Notes under the pieces: model-generated
What the model was told of the DNA's origin: nothing
The model's input: only the letters and a program-made list of their open reading frames with translations
Database searches by the model: none
Assembly (NCBI RefSeq): GCF_002127325.2
Contig: NC_035441.2
Span: forward strand, 156,021,122 to 156,085,121
Source: Helianthus annuus
Lineage: Eukaryota; Streptophyta; Magnoliopsida; Asterales; Asteraceae
Length of the DNA: 64,000 nucleotides
Direction: 5' to 3'
Position numbers and translations under genes: made by a program
Shown here: in pieces, positions 32,978-44,985 of the stretch
Layout of the letters: each line of letters begins with the position of its first letter
Position numbering within the stretch: the first letter of the stretch is position 1

Positions 32978-35900
32978 CTACTGGAACAAGTGTGGATATT
33001 TCTTTTGCATTTCTGATTCAAGTTCCCATGTGTATTCAGGTCCTCTTTTGGAGTCCCATTTCACTTTGACCAGAACTAATCTCTTATGCTTGAGATTCTT
33101 AATTTTTCTATCTTCAATCTGTAGAGGCCTTTCTATAAATTTGAGTTGTTCATTAACCTCTATATCTTTGAGAGGTACTACGAGTGATTCATCAGTTAAA
33201 CACTTTTTGAGATTAGATACATGAAATACATCATGTATTCCTGCCATTTCCTCTAGCAGTTGTAGCTTATAGGCTACAGGTCCTACTCTTTTAAGAATTT
33301 TGAAAGGTCTAATATACCTGGGACTAAGCTTTCCTCTCTTGATGAATCTTACTACTCCTTTCCAGGGAGAGACTTTCAATAATACTTTATCTCCTACTTG
33401 AAATTCTAATGGTTTGCGTCTGTTATTGGCATAACTCTTTTGGCGATCACGTGCTGTTTTCAGTCGTTTTTTGACTTGAATGATTTTGTCAGTTGTTTCC
33501 TGTACTATCTCGGGTACAGATAATTGTTTTTCCCCAATTTCTGCCCAACAGACTGGGGTTCTGCACTTTCGTCCATAAAGTGCTTCGAATGGTGCAGCAT
33601 TGATACTTGTGTGATAACTGTTATTATAAGAAAATTCTATTAAAGGTAAGTGTTCGTCCCAATTACCTCCAAAATCAATTACACAAGCTCTAAGCATGTC
33701 CTCCATTGTCTGAATTGTCCTTTCGCTTTGTCCGTCCGTTTGAGGATGATAAGCTGTGCTTAGATTTATCCTGGTTCCCATTGCTTTTTGGAAACTTGAC
33801 CAAAAATGAGAGGTCAAACGGCTATCCCTATCAGAAACAATTGATAAAGGAATTACATGTAATGAAACAATTTCATTTACATATAATTTGGCTAATTGTT
33901 CCATACTAAAGGTTTCCTTCATTGGTAAGAAATGAGCTGACTTGGTTAACCTATCTACAATCACCCAGATTGTATCATTTCCTTTCCTTGTTTTAGGCAA
34001 TTTGGTAACAAAATCCATTGTTATCAATTCCCATTTCCAAACTGGTATTTCTAATTGTTGTAACAATCCTGAGGGTTTCTGATGTTCAGCTTTAACTTGT
34101 GAGCAAGTTAAACATTTAGAAACATAGGCTGCTATATCCTTTTTCATTCCTATCCACCAGAAATTTTTCCTTAAATCCTGGTACATTTTATCACTTCCTG
34201 GATGCATCGTATATTTAGACTTATGGGCTTCTTCTAATATACGGTGACGTAAATTTCCTAATTTAGGTATCCACATTCTCTTTTTATGGAACCTCCAAAT
34301 TCCATCTGTTCCTTGTTCTAATTCCTTAATCATTCCTTTTAATTTTTCAGTATCCTCCTTGATTACTGTTTCTTGTGCTTTTCTAATCTGATTGTTTAAA
34401 TCTACTTGTAGATTTAATTTAAGAGAACGTACCCTTTTTGGCTTTTCGTGATATTTTCGACTTAAAGCATCAGCCACCACATTGGCTTTTCCTGCATGAT
34501 ACTGGATATCACAATCATAATCACTAAGTAATTCCATCCAGCGTCTCTGTCTCATATTCAATTCTTTTTGCCCGAAAACATATCTTAAACTCTTATGATC
34601 TGTGAATATGGTAAACTTACTACCATAAAGATAATGTCTCCAAATCTTAAGGGCAAAAATTATGGCTCCTAATTCCAAATCATGGGTTGAATAATTTCCT
34701 TCATGACTCTTAAGCTGTCTAGATGCGTAAGCTATAACCTTTTGACGTTGCATTAACACACATCCATATCCTAACTTAGAAGCATCACAGAAGACTACAA
34801 AGTCTTCAGTTCCTTCTGGTAACGCTAGTATGGGTGTATGGGTTAATCTTTGCTTAAGAATTCTAAAGGCTTCTTCTTGTTTTGGTCCCCATTCAAACTT
34901 AACAGATTTACAGGTTAACTTAGTTAAAGGAATGGCTATTCTAGAAAAATCTCGAATAAATCTTCTATAATAACCGGCCAATCCTAAGAAACTTCTAACT
35001 TCAGTTGGTGACTCTGGGGTTTTCCATTTGGTAATTGCCTCGATTTTTGTTGGATCTACATGAATTCCTTCATGGTTAACTAAATGTCCGAGAAATTGTA
35101 CCTGTTCTAACCAAAACTCACACTTTGAAAATTTAGCATAAAGCTTTTACTTTCTCAATAAACTTATAAGTAAGTGCAAGTGTTTTGCATGCTCCTCTTT
35201 ACTTTTAGAGTAAATTAGAATATCATCTATGAAGACAATTATGAATTTATCCAAATATGGCTTACATATTCGGTTCATCATGTCCATAAATGCGGCTGGG
35301 GCATTGGTTAAACCAAATGGCATGACAGTAAATTCATAATGACCATACCTTGTTCTGAATGCGGTTTTAGGAATGTCCTCTTCCTGTACCTTTAGTTGAT
35401 GATATCCTGATCTTAAATCGATTTTAGAGAAAAATCGAGCTCCTTGAAGTTGATCAAACAAATCATCGATCCTTGGTAATGGGTACCGATTCTTAATCGT
35501 GACTTTGTTCAATTCACGGTAGTCAATGCACATACGCATTGATCCGTCCTTCTTCTTGACAAATAAAATCGGCGCTCCCAATGGCGATGAGCTTGGCTGT
35601 ATGAATCCTTTCTCCAACAATTCGTCTAGTTGTCTCTTTAGTTCTTGCATTTCAGCGGGTGCCAAACGGTAAGGTGCTTTGGCAATCGGTGCTGTTCCTG
35701 GTAACAGGTGAATTCTGAATTCAACTTCCCTATCTGGCGGTAGTCCTGACAATTCTTCTGGAAAGACATCTGAAAACTGGGACACTACTGGAATGTCTTT
35801 TAATTCTTTTCCTTTCGTTTTAGTGATTATAGAAATCAAATACACTATAGATCCTTTCCTTATACAACTTGCAGTTTTCATCACAGAGATGAATTTAGTG

Positions 35901-36070
35901 GATCTAGATAACTTATCTCCTTTAATTGTGATCTTTTCACCTCTTCGTGATTTTATCTGAATTGACTTTTGATCACATAAGATATTGGCTTTATTGGCTA
36001 TTAACCAATCCATTCCTAATACGATATCAAATCCTACCAGATTCATTGGGTAAAGGTTTGCAATAAATTT
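32978..36070 (-). pseudogene. E5 Gypsy RT-RNase H-integrase-chromodomain
   Basis: On the minus strand: end of the protease region ([14 protein letters not shown]), reverse transcriptase ([26 protein letters not shown] near 35220), RNase H ([27 protein letters not shown]), integrase zinc segment ([15 protein letters not shown]), integrase core ([27 protein letters not shown]) and a chromodomain ([19 protein letters not shown]) ending at 32978-32980. One stop at 35147-35149 (E to stop) separates RT from RNase H; downstream of it the frame is open for about 720 codons. A one-base loss near 36070 separates pol from gag. Confidence 0.95.
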
Positions 36071-37467
36071 TTGATTAAAAAATCTATTCTTGCTCCTTGC
36101 AAGATTTCAGAAATTCTAACGGTTTCTCCATTTGCGGTTTCTACTAAACATTCTTGTGGTAGTTTAGTTAATGACTGATTTAGGAGTTTGCAAAATGAAG
36201 TATTAATAAAACTTTGGTTGGCACCAGAGTCAAATAATACTTTAGCAAAAATATCATTAACTAAAAACGTACCAGCAATGACGTCCGGAATCATCCTAGC
36301 TTCGTCTGCAGTTAGAACGAATGCTCTAGCATTTTTAGTGTTCTTGTTGTTTGCAGCTGGGGCTAACTTTGGACAGTTGGTCTTGATGTGACCTTGTTCC
36401 CCACAGTTGAAGCACACCCTGCTATGAGCTTTCTTCCTGCAGTCTTCTTCTTTGTGACCTGATATTTTGCAAAAATTGCAATAAATGGAGCATTTTCCAG
36501 AATGCTTCCTTTTGCAATACTTGCAATAAGGTGCAGATGTAGATCCTACATTCCTACGGTTGGAATTCCCAGAACGGAATTCTTGGGTAAGCCTTTGGGT
36601 TAGGTTTCTCCTCTGGTCTTCTTCTCTAGTACGGATTAACTCATCTGTCAAGGTATTGGCTAGTTCTACAGCTTCTTCTATAGTTTGGGGTCTAGCTGCC
36701 TTGACTACATGTCTAATCTCTCCAATTAATCCCCAGATATAACGGGAGATTAATACCGGTTCGGGTGATGCAAGGGTAGGTACTATCCTAGCATATTCAA
36801 AGAATGTGGTAGTGTAACCCTTACTGTCCACCCCGGTCATTCTAAGATTTAGAAACTTATTTGCTATCTGTTCCTTTTCATTGGGAGGGCAGAATTTTCT
36901 TTCTACCATATTTTTAAATTCCTCCCATTCCATGTTATAAATCCTATCACTTCCTCTTGACTGGAGGATAGTGTTCCACCATTCTAAGGCTGCGTTTTTA
37001 AACAGATTTGAAGCAAACATTATCTTATCTTCTTCAGCACATTTGCTTATTTTTAAAACGGCCTCAGTTTTCTCTATCCAGCGTAAGGCTGCAATGGGTC
37101 CTTCATTGCCCGAGAATTCTATTGGTTTACAGGACCAGAATTATTTGTAAGAACAACCATATGGCATGGTTCTTCTTCTTTTGGGAATGGGCGCTTGAAG
37201 TACGGGTCCATTGTTCACGCTGTTTTCCAGTTCACTTGGTCGCTTACTGCTATGCTTACTTTTATTATTTACTTCTTGAACCGTTTGAATAATAAATGGC
37301 ATTGCATCTATAATTCCTTGTGCCACTATATGTTGGACGGCACTATTATCCATTTGGTTTCCATTGTTATTGTTGTCCGGATTCTCATTAACCACGTTAA
37401 TGTTACTCTGGTTATCGTTATTCAGATTATCTTGATTTTCCTCGTCAGCCATCTGAATTTTAAACAT
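36071..37467 (-). pseudogene. E5 Gypsy gag and protease active site
   Basis: Starts MFKIQMADEENQDN at 37467. It contains the gag core (LRWIEKTEAVLKI, ALEWWNTILQSRG, EEFKNMVERKFCPP), zinc-binding segments CNFCKISGHKEEDC and CFNCGEQGHIKTNC, and the protease motif FDSGANQSF near 36210-36238. A stop at 37141-37143 (E to stop, in SYKEFWSC) truncates it after about 108 residues and a frameshift lies near 36070. Gag assembles virus-like particles; protease would cut the polyprotein. Confidence 0.92.
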
Positions 37468-37738
37468 TTACCAAATATTAATATCACAATTAATATTTGA
37501 ATATAGCCAATCACATGTCACGCACTTTTAACCAAAAGCGTCGAGCATTGCGACTTTTACTCAATTTATATAGTATGCATCATTACACACTAGTGCTGAA
37601 ATTTAAATTACAATACTGACTGAAATGTAAAGCTACAATACTAATAGTAGGCATCCATAGTTTTTTTTTTTTCTAACACATACACACATATATTTTATTT
37701 TATTATTATTATTACTACTACCGTTTCTGCCATCACCT
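37468..37738 (-). other. E5 spacer between pre-gag ORF and gag
   Basis: Non-coding, with a T run near 37663 and TTATTATTATTA at about 37700. At the same place E4 has expanded TAA and AT microsatellites. Confidence 0.5.
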
Positions 37739-38590
37739 TCACTGATATGGATTCATCCAAAAATCCATATTACGCTCATCGTATTTCCATACGAGGCGTT
37801 CTCCCACCTGTCGCATTCGATCACTGCTTTCTAAAATTTCCTCCCCAAAAGTCCTAAGTTCTTGGACATTTTCTGCACTCATTGGGGGTGCAGGTTCTAG
37901 GACTGGGTTTGGAAACTGAGGTACGGGTTCCTGATACGGAGGCATAGGGGCTTGGTATGGGTATGGATTCTCTAAAATTTCCCTAACATATGCATCACTA
38001 ATGTTGTAGGGATCTTGAGGATCTAACCCTGGGTAAGCTCCTAAGTTGGGCATTGTCACATTTTCTTGTATTGGGTTTTGTTGCACGTAGTCCCTAACAT
38101 CGTCCCACCAGGGGTCGTAATTATTTGGGTCTAGGGGATCTGGTGCAGGTACCCTAGGTATCTCCTCCGGGTTGTAATCAGGCATTTCTATCTGGTCTTC
38201 TACTTCCATGGGTTGGTCAGGATTTTGTGGTTGGGGTGCTAGCATTTGTTCCAGGTTTGGGTCAGCAGCAGTGGTTGCTAAAATATGGATATTAGCAATA
38301 CCCCTATTGAGCATATCCTGATTATAAGCATCAGTTTCTCTTTTTGTTGCGGCTAACACTCGCTGTTCCTGCAACTTTTTCATTCTCTTCCTACGCTCGT
38401 GCGCTCCCCTACTGAACCATCCCCTCTTTTTGTGAGGAAATGGCTCTTCAGACTAAGCCTTAAACACAAAGATTCCTTCTTCTGTGTCAGCAGAATACCC
38501 CGAGAGGGCAGGCTGAGAAGAGGAGGTGCCTTCGCTCCTAGGCGAACCAGACAGTTGACAATAGGCGTCAGAAGGTCCTTGGTCGCTCAT
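37739..38590 (-). pseudogene. E5 pre-gag ORF (MSDQGPSDAY protein, unknown function)
   Basis: A 283-residue frame between PBS and gag, starting MSDQGPSDAYCQLSGSPR at 38590 and ending DFWMNPYQ at 37739. One internal stop at 38453-38455 (CAG to TAG) interrupts it. A basic helical stretch (RRKRMKKLQEQRVLAATKRE) precedes an acidic Pro/Asp-rich middle (EEIPRVPAPDPLDPN, several PYPYQ-like segments) and a conserved C-terminal helix (SAENVQELRTFGEEILESSD). E4 carries a clear homologue at 40366-41208. It has no similarity that I can see to the E2 pre-gag protein. Function unknown. Confidence 0.72.
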
Positions 38591-38721
38591 ACTGTAAACT
38601 AACAAATAGTAAGATAACACATAGCAAGAAATACAATTATACACGTATTTCCATAGTTTATTTCCTAACAATTTGAATTTTAATGTCAGCAGAACACTTC
38701 TGTGGCTGAATCAGTGGCATA

Positions 38722-38733
38722 GCTCTGATACCA
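38722..38733 (-). promoter_or_regulatory. Primer-binding site of E5
   Basis: The minus strand reads TGGTATCAGAGC, five bases (GAAGG) after the LTR end. Confidence 0.92.
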
Positions 38734-38738
38734 CCTTC

Positions 38739-40181
38739 TGTCACAACCCCCGGTCCCTAGTTTCCGGGAACGGGCGGCCGTGAGCCAGTTTCGGTGGTAT
38801 CACGTTAATTACTTATTTGGCAGCGGAAATTTTCATCAGGACCGTAGTTAGGAAATATTAAATCAGAGTAAACCACCATATTTTATAATCTTAAACAAAT
38901 GGGTAAAACCCAAGTTTTTATTACAAACTGATTTACAGGGATAAATCCCACTTTATTGAAATAAACGCTTTCTTTTATTTAGGTAACTTTTATAGCCACT
39001 TTTCCAAGCCTTCAGTGCTGTCCAGCTGGCTTCTATTTGGCTTTCACATTGTGTTACCTGAAACGCGTTTTAAAAAGGTTTTGTCAGTGGGAAATACTGG
39101 TGAGTGAATCCCAGTTTAATCAAGAAATATTAATTTACTTTAAACAGTATTGAGGGCGATTACAATGTTTATATCTACCCAATTACTCATTCAGTAGTGT
39201 CAAGTCTGACTGAGGGTCATATTACCCATTGGCTAACTCTTCGTCCAATGGTAACGTTACTCACATTTTGTATACAAAACCCCAACATACCGGCAGTAAT
39301 TGTAGAATTACAAAGACTCAATCACTACTAAATTGCATTATAAAAAGGTTAAGGTTTTGTAAAAACTGTTAACAAAAAGGAGATTACTCACTTTGCTGTC
39401 TTAGGTTATTCTTTAGGGTTTCCTGGTGAATATCTATAATTTACACAAATGCACGTGTGTTAGTATAATAACCCATTTTAACATTAGTAATACCCTCCCC
39501 GAGACGGCATTCCAACGACTACGTCGGGCAGAACCACGACAGCCGTTACGGAACCCTAGATCAATCGGGCAGCGTATCTAATACGTCTCCAGGGGTTATA
39601 ATACTTACATCGTAGCAGAACCTCGCTATTTTAGGGGGTATAATGCCCGGGTATAATAACGCCACTATAGAAATTAAGAGAAAGAAAGAAAGAAGTGAGC
39701 GATTGGAAATGAAATCCCGAGGCTTCCTTATATAGGGCTGAAAACTGGTCCTCTCGCGGCCCGTGTGGGATATGGGCAGGGCTTACGCGGCCCGCGTTGA
39801 CTCCGGTCAACTGCGTAGCTCGTCCGGATCACCCTCTAGACTTGACACGCTCTCGACACGTGTCAGCTCAGGGCTGCGCCACCATTTAGGACGCTCGCGG
39901 CCCGCTTTAACTTAAGCGATCTTGTACGCGGCCCGCATGAACTTATGATTTTAGCGAAGTCTGGTTACACCCTTACACGGCCCGCGTTAAGTTGAGGTGA
40001 GGCCCTACGCGGCCCGCCTCAGCTTACTTTTTAGGGTTTTTATTTTATTTTATATATTATATTCTAATTTGGGCTCGGTTTTCACATATGGGGTGCATAT
40101 AAAGACATATTGATATATTTAAAGATATATTAGGGTGTCAGAAATATTATGAGGATGTCGGTTTTACCGAGGGTTGTTATA
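38739..40181 (-). repeat. E5 5' LTR (1443 bp)
   Basis: Same length as the 3' LTR with about ten visible differences. TATA box near 39727-39734. It separates two divergent, homologous interiors (E5 to the left, E4 to the right). Confidence 0.95.
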
Positions 40182-40186
40182 CGTTC

Positions 40187-40216
40187 CCTGGTAGATAGGG
40201 GACGGGGGTTGCGACA
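40187..40216 (+). repeat. E4 5' LTR, last 30 bp
   Basis: The U5 end of E4 beyond the E5 insertion, ending GGGTTGCGACA. Confidence 0.9.
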
Positions 40217-40221
40217 GAAGG

Positions 40222-40233
40222 TGGTATCAGAGC
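40222..40233 (+). promoter_or_regulatory. Primer-binding site of E4
   Basis: TGGTATCAGAGC five bases after the LTR end. Confidence 0.92.
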
Positions 40234-40365
40234 TAAGCCACTGATTCAGCTACAGAAGTGTTCTGCTGACAACAAAATATTATATGTTAGGAAATAAATG
40301 ACGGAACTACGTGCATATTGGTATTTTATTGTTATGTGTTCTTTGACTATTTGTTAGTTTACAGT

Positions 40366-41208
40366 ATGAGCGACCAAGGACCTTCCGACGCCTACCGTCA
40401 GTTGTCCAGCTCACCTAGGAACGAAGGCACCTCTTCACAGCCTGCCCTCTTAGGGTATTCAGCTGACAATGAAGATGGGATATTCGTGTTTAAGGCTCAG
40501 TCTGAAGAGCCATTCCCTTCTAAAAAGGGAGGATGGTTCAGTAGGGGAGCGTATGAACGTAGGAAAAGAATGAAAAAGTTGCAACAACAGCGAGCCCTAG
40601 CAGCCGCTAAAAGAGAGACAGATGTTCACACACAGGATATGCTCAATAGGAGTCTAGCAAACTTTCATATCCTAGCAACCACAGCTGCCGACCCTAACCT
40701 GGAACAACTGATAGCACCCTAACCATTACCACTGTTTCCTTCACAGCCAATGGAAATAGAAAACAACCCAGAAAATCAAATCCAAATGCATGATTTCAAC
40801 CCAGAAGAGATACCTAGGGTACCGACACCCAATCCCTTAGACCCAGACTACGACCCGTGGTTAGACGACAATAGGGACTATGTGCAACGCTACCCAATAC
40901 CCGAAGACGAACCCATGCCAAATCTAGCAACCTACCCAGGTTTGGACCCTCTAGATCCCTACTATGATAGCGATCAATACATCAGGGAAATTTTAGAGAA
41001 TCCATACCCATACCAGGAACCCATGCCCCAGTTCCCAAACACAGTCCCAGCACTTGCACCCCCAATGAGTGCAGAAAATGTGCAAGAGCTCCGAACCTTC
41101 GGAGAAGAGATTTTAGAAAGTAGCGAGAGAATGAGGTAGGTAGGAGAACGACTCGTCTGGAAGTATGACGAACGTAATATGGAGTTCTGGATGAACCCAT
41201 ATCAGTGA
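40366..41208 (+). pseudogene. E4 pre-gag ORF (MSDQGPSDAY protein, unknown function)
   Basis: A 280-codon frame homologous to the E5 ORF, starting MSDQGPSDAYRQLSSSPR and ending EFWMNPYQ with natural stop at 41206-41208. Two in-frame stops, at 40720-40722 and 41137-41139, both look like Q-to-stop changes (CAA to TAA, CAG to TAG). The basic segment (YERRKRMKKLQQQRALAAAK), the acidic Pro-rich middle and the C-terminal helix (SAENVQELRTFGEEILESSE) are kept. The frame between the stops is otherwise unshifted, which argues for past selection. The upstream ATG at 40318 adds a non-conserved extension, so I prefer 40366. Confidence 0.72.
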
Positions 41209-41225
41209 AGGTGATAGTGGAGATA

Positions 41226-41228
41226 GTA

Positions 41229-41300
<72 letters not shown>

Positions 41301-41318
41301 TATAATATGTGTGTATGT

Positions 41319-41352
<34 letters not shown>

Positions 41353-41433
41353 CTACAAATGCCTACTAGTAGTGCAATTTCAATTTCAGTCGTATTGTAA
41401 TTGTAAATTCCAGTTCTGGTTTGTATTAGATGC

Positions 41434-41513
<80 letters not shown>
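41226..41513 (+). repeat. TAA and AT microsatellites in the E4 pre-gag/gag spacer
   Basis: (TAA)n at about 41226-41300, (AT)n at about 41322-41351 and (AT)n at about 41436-41513. Long Tyr/Ile open frames here are artefacts. E5 has only short equivalents. Confidence 0.95.
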
Positions 41514-41515
<2 letters not shown>

Positions 41516-41616
41516 TATAAGAAAGAGTAAGTCGCAATGTTCGCCTTTTTTTATCAATATGTGCGTTGTGTGATTGGTTGTATTAAATATTATCTTGTGA
41601 TATTAATACGTGGTAA

Positions 41617-43455
41617 ATGTTTAAAATTCAGATGGACAACGAAGTGAACCAGGAAAACCAGAACAATGAAAACCAGAATGAGAATAACCCGAACAACAAT
41701 AACAATGGAAATCAAGTGGATAATAGTGTCATCCAACACATAGTGGCACAAGGGATAATAGATGCGATGCCATATATTATCAAAACCGTTAGGGAAGCGG
41801 ATAATAAAAGTAACCATAGCAGTAAACGACCCACTGAACCTGAACACAACGTAAACAATGGACCCATACTTCAAGTGCCCATTCCCAAAAGAAGAAGGAC
41901 CATGTCTTATGGTTGTTCTTACAAGGAATTCTGGTCTTGTAAACCAATGGAATTCTCAGGCAATGAAGGGGCCGTTGCAGCTCTACGCTGGATAGAAAAA
42001 ACTGAGGCAGTTTTAAAAATAAGCAAGTGCGCGGAAGAGGATAAAATAATGTTTGCCTCCAATCTGTTTAAGAATTCAGCATTGGAATGGTGGAACACTA
42101 TCCTCCAGTCTAGGGGAAGTGACATGGTTTATAATATAGAATGGGAGGAATTTAAGAACATGGTGGAAAGGAAATTCTGCCCTCCCAATGAAAAAGAACA
42201 GATAGCAAATAAGTTCTTAAATCTTAGGATGACTGGAGTGGATAGTAAGGGTTACACTACGTTATTCTTTGAATATGCTAGAATAGTGCCAACCCTTGCA
42301 TCACCTGAACTAGTATTAATCTCCTGTTACATCTGGGGATTAATCAGTGAGATTAGGCATGTAGTCAAGGCAGCTAGACCTCAAACTATAGAAGACGTTG
42401 TAGAACTAGCAAACACCTTGACAGATGAACTAGTACATACTCGAGAAGAAAACCAGAGGAGAAACCTAGCTCGAAGACTTACCCAGGAATTTCGCTACGG
42501 TAATTCCAACCGTGGGAAAAATGTAGGTTCTACCTCTGCACCCTATTGCAAGGCCTGCAAGAAGAAGCATTCAGGAAAATTCTCCACTTACTGCAATTTC
42601 TGCAAGATACCGGGACACAAGGAAGAAGACTGCAGAAGGAAACCTAATAATGGAATGTGCTTCAACTTTGGAGAAAAAGGTCACATCAAGCCAAACTGTC
42701 TGAAACTAGTTCCAGCCATGGGCAACAAGAACACTAAAAATGCTAGAGCATTTGTTCTGACTGCAGATGAAGCCAAGATGATTTCGGACGTGATAGCCGG
42801 TACGTTTTTAGTTAATGATGTTTTTGCTAAATTATTATTTGACTCTGGTGCAAACCAAAGTTTTATTAATACTTCATTTTGCAAACTTCTCAATCAACCA
42901 TTAACTAAACACCCACAAGAATGTCTATTAGAGACATAAAATGGGGAAACCGTTAGAATTTCTGAAATCTTGCAGGGAGCAAGAATAAAATTTTTAAATC
43001 AAAAGTTTATTGCAAACCTTTACCTAATGAATCTGGCAGGATTCGATGTTGTATTAGGAATGGATTGGTTAACAGCTAATAAAGCCAGTATTTTATGTGA
43101 TCAAAAGTCAATCCAAGTAAATTCACCAAAGGGTGAAAGGATCACAATTAAAGGAGATAAACCATCTAGATCCACAAAATTCATCTCTGTAATGAAAACA
43201 GCAAGTTATATAAGAAAAGGGTCATTAGTGTATTTGATTTCCATAATCACTGACACTAAAGGAAAAGAACTAAAAGATATTCCAGTAGTATCTCAGTTTT
43301 CAGATGTATTTCCAGAAGAATTACCAGGATTACCGCCGGTCAGGGAAGTTGAATTCAGAATCCACCTGCTACCAGGGACAGCACCGATTGCCAAAGCACC
43401 TTACCGCTTGGCACCAGCAGAAATGAAAGAATTGAAGAAACAGTTAGACGAATTG
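41617..43455 (+). pseudogene. E4 Gypsy gag and protease
   Basis: Starts MFKIQMDNEVNQENQ. Contains the gag core (LRWIEKTEAVLKI, ALEWWNTILQSRG, EEFKNMVERKFCPP) and zinc-binding segments: CNFCKIPGHKEEDC is intact, but the next reads CFNFGEKGHIKPNC with a cysteine changed to phenylalanine. The protease motif FDSGANQSF is near 42841. A stop at 42937-42939 interrupts the protease; downstream the frame continues through GFDVVLGMDWL to a one-base loss near 43455. Confidence 0.92.
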
Positions 43456-44985
43456 TTGAGAAAGGATTCATACAGCCAAGTTTATCCCCATGGGGAGAGC
43501 CAATTTTATTCGTCAAGAAGAAAGACGGATCGATGTATATGTGCATTGATTACCGTGAATTTAACAAGGTCACGATTAAGAATCGGTACCCATTACCCAA
43601 GATCGACGATCTGTTCGACCAATTGCAAGGAGCTCGATTTTTCTCTAAAATCGATTTACGATCAGGATATCATCAATTAAAGGTACAGGAAGAGGACATT
43701 CCTAAAACCGCATTTAGAACAAGGTATGGCCATTATGAATTTACTGTCATGCCATTTGGTTTAACCAATGCCCCAGCTGCATTTATGGACATGATGAACC
43801 GAATATGTAAGTCATATTTGGATAAATTCATAATTGTTTTTATAGATGATATTCTCATTTACTCTAAGAGTAAAGAGGAACATGCAAAGCATTTACACGC
43901 ACTTCCAAATTTATTAAGAAAGGAAAAGCTTTATGCTAAATTTTCAAAGTGCGAGTTCTAGTTAGAAAAGGTACAGTTTCTTGGACATTTAGTCAATCAT
44001 GAAGGAATTCATGTGGATCCCACCAAGATCGAGGCGATTACGAAATGGAAAACCCCTGAGTCACCAACCGAGGTTAGAAGTTTCTTAGGATTGGCCAGTT
44101 ATTATAGAAGATTTATCCAAGATTTTTCTAGAATAGCCATTCCCTTAACTAAGTTAACTTGTAAATCCATTAAGTTTGAATGGGGACCAAAACAAGAAGA
44201 AGCCTTTAGAATTCTTAAGCAAAGATTGACCAACGCACTCATACTAGCGTTACCAGAAGGAACTGAAGACTTTGTAGTCTATTGTGACGCTTCTAAGTTA
44301 GGTTATGGATGTGTGTTGATGCAACGCCAAAAGGTTATAGCTTGCGCCTCTAGACAACTTAAGAATCATGAAGAAAATTATTCAACTCGTGATTTAGAAT
44401 TAGGAGCCATAATTTTTGCCCTGAAAATATGGAGACATTACCTTTACGGTAGTAAGTTTACCATTTTCACCGATCATAAGAGTTTAAGGTATGTTTTCGG
44501 GCAAAAAGAGTTGAATATGAGACAGAGACGCTGGATGGAGATCCTTAGTGATTATGATTGTAATATCCAGTATCATGAAGGAAAAGCAAATGTAGTGGCT
44601 GATGCTTTAAGTCGAAAATATCATGAAAAGCCAAAAAGGGTACGTTCTTTTAAGTTAAATCTACAAGTAGATTTAAATGAACAGATTAGAAAAGCACAAG
44701 AATCAGTAATCAAGGATGATACTGAAAGATTGAAAGGAATGATTAAGGAACTAGAACAAGGAACAGATGGAATTTGGAGATTCCATAAGAAAAGAATGTG
44801 GATACCCAAATTAGGAAACCTACGTCACCGTATACTAGAGGAAGCCCATAAGTCTAAGTATACGATGCATCCTGGAAGTGATAAGATGTATCAGGATTTA
44901 AGAAAGAATTTTTGGTGGATAGGAATGAGAAAGGATATAGCTGCTTATGTTTCTAAATGTCTAACTTGTTCACAATTAAAGCTGA
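43456..44985 (+). pseudogene. E4 Gypsy reverse transcriptase and RNase H
   Basis: After the frameshift the RT reads [35 protein letters not shown] and the catalytic FIDDILIY (near 43843). A W-to-stop change at 43959-43961 follows. Then the connection region and RNase H appear ([27 protein letters not shown]) and the integrase zinc segment ([15 protein letters not shown]). A second one-base loss near 44985 ends this block. Confidence 0.92.

Larger units (their letters stand above)
31499..40181 (-). mobile_element. E5: young Gypsy chromovirus inserted in the E4 5' LTR
   Basis: An 8683-bp minus-strand element with complete LTRs of equal length and TSD CGTTC at 31494-31498 and 40182-40186. Related to E4 (same ORF set, same termini TATAACAACCC...TTGTGACA). 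By eye the LTRs differ at about ten of 1443 positions, so the insertion is recent. Still, pre-gag ORF, gag and pol each carry disabling changes. Confidence 0.95.

Noticed and set aside
41202..41537. Open frame of YIYIYI repeats
   Set aside because: Translation of AT and TAA microsatellites.
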